Source: DATMER01 sp963741305
Lineage (GTDB): Bacteria > Acidobacteriota > Thermoanaerobaculia > Multivoradales > UBA5704
NCBI GenBank assembly: GCA_963741305.1
Contig: CAVUHL010000003.1
Span: 1 to 64,000, forward strand
DNA length: 64,000 nucleotides
Reading direction: 5' to 3'
This document shows, piece by piece, positions 25,144 to 35,400 of this stretch. How positions within the stretch are numbered: position 1 is the first letter of the stretch; each line of letters begins with the position of its first letter. The position numbers and the translations under genes are program-made. Below the pieces are notes generated by a model, which ran no database searches, had not been told where the DNA came from, and saw only the letters and a program-made list of their open reading frames with translations.

Positions 25144-26406
25144 GTGGAAGAGCCTGAGCGTGCCTCCCTGCAAGAGGCCAGCCGTACACGCTGGATCTTT
25201 CGGGAGGTCCTGAGCTCCGGGGTCAGATACCTCCGGGATACCGAAGGACGGCCGCTGGGTGAACAGAAGGTCCCCGAGCTGTACGAGGCGGTTGAGACGG
25301 AGCTGGCGCGATGCCCTTACCACGGCAGCCGTCACCACCATGCCAAGCCGATGAATGTCTCCGCACTCCGGCAGATGACCTCCCACTGGCCGGTCATCCT
25401 CGGTGGGCTGCAAGAGGTGCACCGCGAGTACCGCGAGGGGCGCGAGGGGCGCGAGGGGAAGGCCGCGGAGCCGCTGACGGTTTCCGACCTCTATCAGATC
25501 ATCGGAATGGGAGTTCTGTTGCCGGCCTACGTAACGCTGCGGGCGGAAGGCCGGATGCGTGACGGAGAGATCCCCGTTTGGTTGGGCGGAGTCTACAAGG
25601 TGCTCATCGGTATCTATGCCCCTGTGGGGCAGCTGATGATCGGAAGCCTGCTCATGGGCCATGGGGCCGAGCCCCTCTCCGCCGAAGCCTTGCTGGACCA
25701 TGTCGAATCCAGCAAGGCGCTGATCGGCAGAAAGGAGGTCTGTGCCGGGCCTCCCCAGCTGATCGTGCGTGCCCTGCGAGTGATCCTCTCCGGAGATACG
25801 GACGAGCATGTCGACGCCGCTCCCTTTCACCAGACTGTAAAGAAGGGCGGCCTGCTCCGATTCTTCCTATTGGCAAATGACCTTCTCCTGCTTCATTTTA
25901 TTTTCATTCTCAGAACGCGTCAGAAAGCTTCTCATCTGGCGACTCTCATTCGGCAGGGCGTGGAGTCCTCCGGTGCCGAGGACATCCTTTCACGCCTTCA
26001 TCTCTTCTCTGTCGAGCAATCGAGTGGGATGGCTGACCTCTGCAGGCGTGCAGAGAAGATTCAAGGCATCGACATCAACGCCCTGACGTCCATTCTGGCG
26101 GCGCAGGCCAGAACGATCAAGGTCGAGCCTTTCCCTCCGATCCGAAGGCCTCAAGACGGAGAGGTCCAAGGTGCGCTGTACGAGCTGCTCGAGGATGAGG
26201 AGGCCGCCAGCGAGGCCGAGGAAAGCGCCTTCCGTACCCGCGGGACCGAGCTTTCGCGCTCGATCCTTACGGCTCTCGGCCACCTTGCCGATTCCTCGGA
26301 GGTTGAGCCACAGGACGTGCTCCAGGTTTCGGGAAAGACCCTGCCAGAGCTCCTTCGAGACATCCGCTCCGAGCTGCTTCACCCGGTCCCGCCGTTCAAG
26401 AACTAG
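25144..26406 (+). CDS. Uncharacterised protein, first gene of the NRPS operon
   Basis: I do not recognise this 420-residue protein. It starts at GTG 25144 after GGAGGGAGAAG, and NRPS1 begins 10 bases beyond its stop codon. It looks soluble and mostly helical. Visible features are a His-rich stretch CPYHGSRHHHAKPMN (about residue 57), a conserved-looking segment SALRQMTSHWPVILGGLQEVH, a nine-base microrepeat giving REGREGREGK, and a hydrophobic segment FFLLANDLLLLHFIFIL (about residue 245) that might be a buried helix. The C-terminal third is acidic. Its position as the leader gene suggests a role tied to lipid starter loading, regulation or NRPS folding, but there is no sequence evidence for any of these. 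It does not resemble an MbtH protein. Confidence 0.8.
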   Translation: MEEPERASLQEASRTRWIFREVLSSGVRYLRDTEGRPLGEQKVPELYEAVETELARCPYHGSRHHHAKPMNVSALRQMTSHWPVILGGLQEVHREYREGREGREGKAAEPLTVSDLYQIIGMGVLLPAYVTLRAEGRMRDGEIPVWLGGVYKVLIGIYAPVGQLMIGSLLMGHGAEPLSAEALLDHVESSKALIGRKEVCAGPPQLIVRALRVILSGDTDEHVDAAPFHQTVKKGGLLRFFLLANDLLLLHFIFILRTRQKASHLATLIRQGVESSGAEDILSRLHLFSVEQSSGMADLCRRAEKIQGIDINALTSILAAQARTIKVEPFPPIRRPQDGEVQGALYELLEDEEAASEAEESAFRTRGTELSRSILTALGHLADSSEVEPQDVLQVSGKTLPELLRDIRSELLHPVPPFKN

Positions 26407-26416
26407 AAGTGACTTC

Positions 26417-29400
26417 ATGTTGTCTTTAATCGAGCTACTGCAGCGGCGGGCCGGTGACGATCCGGAGCAGGACGTCTACACCTTTATCACTGGCAGAGAG
26501 GCTGAACCGGATTCTCTGACCTGCCAGGAGCTGGACCGGCAGGCCCGGGCGATCGGAGCCCTGGTGCAGGCGAGCGGCGGCCAGGGAGAGAGGGCCCTCC
26601 TGCTCTATCCCCCTGGGCTGGACTTCGTCTCCGCGTTCTTCGGCGCACTCTACGGCGGCGCAGTTGCCGTTCCGTCCTATCCGCCGCGCGTCGGACGTGA
26701 ACAGCCGCGGCTACGCGCCATCGCGCGCGACGCCGCTCCGCGGGTGGTCCTCACCACCGCCGCTCTCGCCGCCCGGGCGGACACTCTCATCAGCGAGATT
26801 CCGGAGCTCGCCGGAGCGGTCTGGCTGGCCACGGACGCCCTGCCTTCCGGCTTGGAGGGGGAGTGGCAGGATCCGGGGACAGGCCCCGGCACGCTGGCGT
26901 TCCTGCAGTACACCTCGGGTTCCACGGCCGATCCCAAGGGTGTGATGGTGACCCATGGGAACCTGCTGCACAACCAGGAGATGATCCGCCGCGCGTTCGG
27001 GCAGTCGCGGGATTCCGTGATCGCGGGCTGGCTTCCCCTCTACCACGACATGGGGCTGATCGGGAACGTGATGCAGCCCCTGTACGTGGGCGGGAGATGC
27101 ATCCTGATGTCCCCCTTGACCTTCCTGCAGCGGCCGTTGCGGTGGCTGGAGGCGGTGAGCCGGTATCGGGCCACGACCAGCGGCGGCCCCAACTTCGCCT
27201 ACGAGCTGTGTGTACGCAAGATCGCCGGCCGTGAGCACGAGCACGCGGACCTGGACCTGAGCTCGTGGACTCTGGCCTTCAATGGTGCCGAGCCGGTCTG
27301 GGCGGAGACGCTGGAGCGCTTCGCCGCCGCCTTCGCCCCTTTCGGATTCGACCGCCGCGCGCTTTATCCCTGCTACGGCCTGGCTGAGGCCACGCTCTTC
27401 GTTTGCGGCGGCAAGCCTGGCCGCTCGCCGGTGGTCATCCCGGTAGAGGCGCCGGCACTGGAAAAGGGGCTGGCGGTCCGCTCCGTGGGGGGGCGCGACC
27501 TCGTCGGCTGCGGCAACGCCTGGATGGGGCAGGAGGTCCGCATCGTCGATCCCGAGACGGGCGAGGGACGCGAGGACGGGCAGGTCGGAGAGGTCTGGGT
27601 GGCGGGACCGAGCGTGGCGGCAGGTTATTGGGGCCGTCCGGATGAGACGGCGAGCACGTTCGTGCGCCAGGGAACGGAGCGGTTCCTGCGCACCGGTGAC
27701 CTCGGTTTCCTGCTCGGGGGCGAGCTGTTCATCACCGGCCGGCTCAAGGACCTGATCATCCTGCGGGGCCGCAACCTATATCCGCAGGACGTGGAGCTGA
27801 GCGCGGAGCGGAGCCACCCGGCCCTGCGCGCCGGCTGCACGGCCGCGTTCTCCACCGATCTCGGGGGCGAGGAGCGGCTGGTCGTCGTCGCCGAGGCCGA
27901 GCGGGGCCGGGAGGGGGAGCTGGCGGAGATCGCGGGTGCGATGCGCCGGGCAGTGGCCGAGGAGCATGATGCCCAGATCCACGAGGTCGTCCTGCTGCCA
28001 CCGGGGAGGCTGCTCAAGACGTCGAGCGGCAAGATCCAGCGCCGCGCCTGCCGCTCGCAATACCTGTCCGGCGAGTTGCCGGCGGTGGGACGAAGTGCGC
28101 TTCGGGCCGCCGAGGCCCCTGCGGCTGGGTTGCCGGAGGAAGGGGCGGAAGGAGCAGGCGCCGGGGAGGGGATCGAGTCCTGGCTGTGCGAGCGCGTCGC
28201 GCGGGTTTTCGGCCTGCCGCCGGGCTCCGTGGGGCGGGATCAGCCGCTGACGAGCCTCGGCATCGACTCGCTCTCCGCGGTCGAGCTGCAGCACGCCGTG
28301 GAGGAGGATCTCGGTATCCAGCTCGCGGTGACGGATCTGCTCGCGGGGCCGACCGTGGGCGAGCTGGCGGAGCGCCTGGCCTCGCAGACTGGCCGGGAGC
28401 GCGATGCGGATGAGCCCACTGCCGCCACTGCCGCGCCCATGGCCGTGGCACGGGAGGAGATCCCGCTCTCCTACGGCCAGCGGGCCCTCTGGTTCCTGCA
28501 CGGGCTGCGGCAGGAGTCTTCGGCCTACAACATCGCCGCCGCGGTCCGGGTGCGGTCCGCGCTGGACCTCGACGCCCTGCGGCAGGCCTGGGAAATCCTC
28601 TCCCAGCGCCACGATGCATTGCGGGCGAGCTTCTCCGAGACCGCCGAAGGGCCCGTCCAGCGTATCCGTCCCGGCGGTGGTGTCCGGTTTTTCGTGGAGG
28701 TCCTGGAGGAGCCGGGCGAGGAGGGCCTGCAGCGCCGGATGAGCGAAGAGGCGGAGCGGCCGTTCGATCTGGAGCGGGACCTCCTTCTGCGGCTCGGTGT
28801 CTTTCCTCTCGCGGGCGGAGAGCATGCCATCCTCCTGGTGATCCACCACATCATCGCGGACCTCTGGTCGCTGGCGGTCCTGGTGCGCGAGCTTGGCGCC
28901 GTCTACTCGGCTCTGTGCGAGGGGCACGAGCCGCGGCTCGCGCCCCTGCCTCTGTCCTACTCCGCGGCGGTCGAAGGGCAGCTTCGGCAAGTGGAGGGAG
29001 AGGCGGGGGAGCGGCTCTGGGCCTACTGGAGTGAGCGGTTGGGCGGAGGACTGCCGGTCCTCGACCTGCCCACGGACCGGCCGCGTCCGCTGGTGCAATC
29101 GTTCCGCGGCGGCACCCGGTCGCTGACGCTCTCCCCCTTCCAGCACGAAGGCCTGCTCGCGCTCGGGCGCGACCGCCGAGCGACTCTCTTCACGGTGCTG
29201 CTCGCGACCTTCCAGACGCTCCTCCATCGCTACTCCGGCCAGACGGACCTCATCGTGGGCTCGCCCAGTGCGGGACGGGAGGCCCCCGGCCTCGCGTCGG
29301 TAGTCGGGTACTTCGTCAATCCGTTGCCGCTGGGCACGGACCTCTCAGGAGAGCCCTCCTTCGTGGAACTGGTCGACCGGGTCCGGGAGAGCGTCCTGGG

Positions 29401-32400
29401 GGCTTTCCGGCACCAGGGGCTGCCTTTCCCCCTGATGGTCGAGCGCCTGCAGCCGGAGCGCGACCCCGGCCGCTCACCGATCTTCCAGTCGATGCTCGTC
29501 TTGCAGAAGGCCCATCTGCCCGAGCTGCGGGACATCGCGGCGTTCGCCCTCGGCCATGAGGGGGCGCGGTTCGTCGGCCTGGGAGGGCTCGAGCTGGAGT
29601 CCATGGCCCTGGAGCGCCGGGTGTCTCAGTTCGATCTCGAGTTGATGGCCGCGGAGACCCGCCATGGGCTTGTCCTGACGTTGATCTACGACTCGGACCT
29701 GTTCGATGCCGCCACGGCGGAGCGCGCGCTCCGGCACTTTGAAGTCCTGGCGGGCGGCGTGGCCGATCAGCCGCGGCGGCCGATCAGCGATCTGCCACTC
29801 CTGACCGGCGATGAGCGGCAGCAACTGCTGAGCTGGAACGACTCGGTCGTGGAGCTGCCGAGCGGGGGTACGCTTTGTTTCCCCGAGCTGTTCGAGGAGC
29901 AGGTGGCCCGGACCCCGGACGCGATCGCCGCCGAGGAGGGTGAGCAGGCCCTGACCTACGCTGAGCTGAACGCCGGGGCGAACCGCCTCGCCCGTTTCCT
30001 GCTCCGGACCGGAGCCGGGCCTGAAGACCGGATCGCGGTCTGGGCGGACCGCGGGATCGACTTCCTCAGGGCGTTCCTCTCCATCCTCAAGGCGGGTTGC
30101 GCCTATCTGCCGCTGGACCCGCGCCAGCCAGCCCCCCGGCTGCTCCAGATGCTGGAGCGCGGCGGCTGCCGAATGGTCCTGGCCTCCGAGGCGCGCTTCG
30201 GAGAGTGCAGTGCAGCGCTGGCGCGGCGGGAGGAGCCGCGGCCGGCCGTCGTGCCGCTATGGAGCCCGCGGCTGGAGGATTTCTCCGGAGAGGACTTCCG
30301 TGCCGACTTCCGTGCCGAGTTGACGCCTGCCCGGTTGGCTTACGTCCTCTTCACCTCCGGCTCGACCGGCCTGCCCAAGGGGGCGATGATCGAGCACGGC
30401 GGCATGCTCAACCACATGCTCGCCAAGATCCGGGATCTTGGCATGGGCCCGTCGGACGTGCTGGCGCAGACCGCGGCGCCAACGTTCGACATCTCGGTCT
30501 GGCAGTTCCTGTCGGCGCTGCTGGCCGGCGGGCGGGTGCGCATCCTGTCCGACGACGTGGTGGCCGATCCGGCGCTCCTTCTGAGCGCGGCCGAGGAGCG
30601 GCAGGTGACCGTGCTCGAGGTCGTACCGTCGATGATGCGCGCCCTGCTTGACGAGGTGGCGAGGGCGTCTCCTGAGTCGCGTCCGCGGCTCGCGGCGCTG
30701 CGTTGGCTGATTCCGACGGGCGAGGCGCTCTCGCCGGAGCTCTGCCGGGCCTGGTTCACGAGCTATCCTGACATCCCGCTCGTCAACGCCTACGGTCCGA
30801 CCGAATGCTCGGACGACGTGACACACCACGTGCTCACCGGGCCGCTCCCGGACGATGCTCCGCGCACCCCGGTTGGCCGGCCGGTCATGAACATGCGCCT
30901 CTACGTGGTGGACCGCGGCCTTTCCCCGCTCCCCGTCAGCGTGCATGGCGAGCTCTGCGTCGCCGGGATCGGCGTCGGGCGAGGCTATCTGGATGACCCG
31001 GCCCGCACGGCAGTAACCTTCGTACCCGATCCGTTCTCGTCCGTACCCGGCGGCCGCTTGTATCGCACGGGGGACCTGGGCCTGCGGCGGCCGGATGGAC
31101 TGCTCGAGGTGCTGGGGCGTTCGGATGACCAGGTCAAGATTCGCGGCTTCCGCATCGAGCTGGGCGAGGTCGAGGCGGCGCTGGCCGTGCATCCCGGCGT
31201 TCGCGAGGCCGTGGTCCTGGCCTCGCGCGACCGGCGGGGAGAAGCCCTCCTCGCCGCCTACTGGACGGCGCAGGCGGAGGCCTCGGCCAGCGCTGCGGAT
31301 CTGCGCGAGCACCTGCGGCAGCGCCTGCCGGAAGCCATGGTCCCGGCTGGCTTCGTCCTGCTCGAAGCCCTGCCGCTGACACCCAACGGCAAGATAGACC
31401 GCCGTGCGCTGTCCCGCATCGAGCCGGAGCCGGACAGCGCACCGGGGGAGGGAGAAGGACCTCGGACGCCGACGGAGGAGATCCTGGGGAGGATCTGGGA
31501 GCAAGTCCTGGGCATCGAGCGGCCGGGCCGGCATTCGAGCTTTTTCGAGCTGGGTGGCCACTCGCTGCTGGCCACTCGGGTGATTTCACGGGTGCGGGAG
31601 GTCTTCCGGATCGACCTGCCGTTGCGTGCAGCCTTCGAGGAGCCGACGCTGGCCGGCCTGGCGCAAAGGATTGAGTCGCACCGGCTCGAGGAAGGGGTGG
31701 AGCTGCCGCCGCTGCTCTGCGCTCCACGGGATCAGCCGCTGCCCCTCTCATTCGCCCAGGAGAGGCTCTGGTTCCTGGACCAGATGGAGCCGGACGACCC
31801 TTGGTACAACATGCCGATCGCCATCCGTCTGGAAGGGCATCTCGATGCTCTGGCCCTGCAGCGGGCGCTGAGCGAGGTGGCACGGCGGCACGAGACGCTA
31901 CGCACGGCCTTCCTCATCCTCGAGAGCGGACCAGTCCAGGCGGTGCTGCCACCGGAGCCGCTGGAGGTGGCGCGGCTGGACTTGACCGGGTTGCCGGAAA
32001 GGGAACGCCGGCAGGCGGCCCTCCGCGTCGCTGCCGAGGAGGCCCGGCGCCCCTTCTCCCTTGCCGCGGGGCGGCTCCTCCGGTCCTCCCTGCTGCGCTT
32101 GGGAGAGCGGGAGCACGTGCTTCTGCTCACTCTGCATCACATCGTGGCCGACGGCTGGTCACTCGGCGTCTTCGTTCAGGAGCTGTCTGCCTTGTACCGG
32201 ACGCTCGCGCAGGGAGCCCAGGAGTCCGCTGCCGGCCTTCCCGAGCTCCCGGTCCAGTACGCGGACTTTGCCGTCTGGCAACGCGAGTGGCTGACTGGCG
32301 CGGTCCTGGAGGACCAGCTCTCCTGGTGGCGCCAGCACTTGACCAATGCTCCAGCGGTCCTGGAGCTGCCTGCCGACCGGTCGCGCCCGGCCGTCCGCAG

Positions 32401-35400
32401 CACCCGTGGTGGCCGGGCTCCGCTGACCCTGCCGCCTCAACTCGTGCGCGAGCTGGAGCGGTTGAGCCTCCGCGAGAGCGCCACCCTGTTCATGACCCTT
32501 TTCACCGCGTTCCAGATCCTCCTCGGCCGCTTGGCGGGGCGCGAGGATCTGGTGGTGGGTACTCCGATCGCCGGCCGCGCCCGGCCCGAGTTGGAAGAGC
32601 TGATCGGTCTGTTCCTCAACACCCTGGCGCTGCGGGGGGACCTGTCGGGGGATCCGGCGTTCGGCGAGCACCTGGCGCGGGTGCGCGAAGCCTCCCTAGG
32701 GGCCTACGCTCATCAGGAGCTCCCTTTCGAGCGGCTGGTGGAAGAGCTGGCGCCGGAGCGCAACCTGACCCATGCACCGGTGTTCCAGGTGCTGTTCGTC
32801 TTCCAGAACGCTCCACCGGCGGCGCTCGAGCTGCCCGGGCTGACATGGAACCTGCTGGACAGCGATTCCGGGACGGCGAAGTTCGACCTGACGCTGACGC
32901 TGCAGGAGGAGGGGGAGGGCTTGGCGGGGCAGCTGGGGTTCAACCGGGACCTGTTCGACGAGGCGACGGTACGCCGCTGGGCTGGGCACCTGGGCGTGCT
33001 CCTTGAGGGAATTGTTCGGGAGCCGGAGAAGCGGCTGTCCGAGCGCGAGCTGATGAGCGCGGCGGAACGCCACCAGGTACTTCGGGCGTGGAACGACACG
33101 GCCCGGGGAGTGGTGGAGGAGACCCTGCACGGTCTGTTCGTGGCACAGGCGCGGCGCACGCCGGAGGCCGCTGCGCTGCGCTATGAAGGCGAGGAGATGA
33201 GCTTCGGCGAGTTGGACCGGCGCTCCAACCAGCTGGCTCGTTTCCTGAGGAACCATGGAGTGGCCCCGGACGTGCTGGTGGGCCTGTGCATGGAGCGCTC
33301 GCTGGAGCTGGTGGTGGGGGTGCTCGGCATCCTGAAGGCCGGAGGCGGCTACGTGCCTCTGGATCCTGGCTATCCGGTTGAGCGGCTGGCCTACATGTTG
33401 GAGGACAGTGGCGCGCCGGTCCTGCTGGGCCAGGAGCGGCTGCAGGACCGGATGCCGGAGAGCGGCGCGATGCGAGTGCTGGTGGATGCGGACTGGGAAC
33501 GGATCAAGGCGTACGGCGCGGAGCCTCTCCCGGAGCTGGCAGACCCCGATCACCTGGCCTGCGTGCTGTACACCTCGGGCTCGACCGGGCGCCCGAAGGG
33601 AGTGATGGACTCGCACCGGTGTGTGATCAATCAGCTGCGGTGGCTGCAGTCAACCTACTGTCTGGATGGAACGGACCGGGTGCTTCAGAAGACGCCGATC
33701 AGTTGGGACGTATCGCTGTGGGAGCTGTTCTGGCCGCTGTCGAGCGGTGCCTGCATGGTGCTGGCGCAGCCTGGCGGCCACCAGGATCCGCGTTACCTGG
33801 CCACGACCATTGCCGGGGAGAGGATCACGACGGTGCACTTCGTGCCGTCGATGCTGCGGATCTTCCTGGAGTCGGAGTCTGGTGAGAGCTGCTCGAGCCT
33901 TCGCCGTGTGGTGAGCAGCGGCGAGGCCCTGGGCCTGGACCTGGAGGAGCGTTTCTTCGCCTCCTTCTCAGTGGACCTGAACAACATGTACGGTCCTGGT
34001 GAGTCTGCGCGCACGACGCTGTGGCGCTGCGAGCGGGGCAACACGCGTGCGGTGGCGCCGATCGGCCGCCCGACACACGACACGCAGGTCTATGTCCTGG
34101 ATGGCCGGATGGAGCCTGTGCCGATCGGGGTTACGGGCGAGCTCTGGGTGGCGAGCCAGAGCATGGCCCGGGGGTATCACCTGCGTCCGGGGCTGACGGC
34201 GGAGAAGTTTCTGCCCAACCCGTTCGGCACTCCGGGCACGCGTCTGTACCGGACGGGGGATCTTGGCCGGACGCTGTCGGACGGCACGCTGGAGTTCCTG
34301 GGTCGGATCGACCACCAGGTCAAGATCAGGGGCGTGCGTATCGAGTTGGGCGAGATCGAGTCTACGCTGGGCCAGCATCCCGGGATCGGCAAGTGCGTGG
34401 TCGCGGCGCAGCCCATTCCGGGCTCCCGCAATGGTACCCATCAAGGCGGGGGGCTCCGTCTGGTAGCCTACGTCGTCCCCGTAGATCCGGGCCGCGTGTC
34501 CGACCGCTCTCTCCCACGGGAACTGCGCGACTTCCTGGGGGAGCGGCTGCCGGAGTACGCCGTGCCATCGTCATGCATCGTCCTCGACGCCCTGCCCTTG
34601 GCGCCCAACGGCAAACTGGACCGGTCGAGCCTCCCCGAGCCTGCGATGGAGTGGGGAGCGGACCGGCCGGCCCACGCGGCGCCACGCACGACAGCCGAGG
34701 AGATCCTCGCCGGAATCTGGGCCGATGTCCTGGAGACCGGAGAGGAGGTGGGGATCCACGAGAGCTTCTTCGAGCTCGGCGGACACTCCCTCCTGGCGAT
34801 GCGCATGGTCTCCCGGGTACGGACGGCCTTTCAAACGGAGCTGCCGGTGCGGGCCGTCTTCGAGGAGCCCACCGTGGCCGGACTGGCGGCCCGCATCGAG
34901 GCTTTGCGGCGCAGCGATGGAGCGCCGGCAGCCCTCCCACTGCGCCGCCTGGAAAGGGCGGGGGCTGTCCCTCTCTCCTTCGCGCAGGAGCGCCTCTGGT
35001 TCCTTGACCAACTGCTGGATCAGCTCGGCTCACGGACCGGTGTCTACAACATCTCCAGCGCCGTCCCCCTCCATGAGCAGCTGAACCACGGCGCGCTCAA
35101 CAGGAGCCTCGACGAGATCGTCCGGCGCCACGAGGTCCTGCGGACGACCTTCACGACCTTGCAAGGCCGGCCCGTCCAGATCATTCATCCCTTCCTGAAA
35201 GCCGGCCTGCAGGTGCTCGACCGCTCCGGTCTGACCGCCGATCAGCGGCAAGCTGAGATTGAAGCCCTCAGCCGCGAGGAGGCCCGGCGGCCTTTCGACC
35301 TCTCCCGTGGGCCGCTGCTGCGCACTGTCCTTGTCCAGCTGAGCCCGGAGGAGAACGTTCTCCTCCTGACCTTCCATCACATCGTCTCCGACGGCTGGTC

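Noticed and set aside
26171..26416. N-terminal extension of NRPS1
   Set aside because: Lies inside the upstream gene in another frame; the FAAL begins at ATG 26417.
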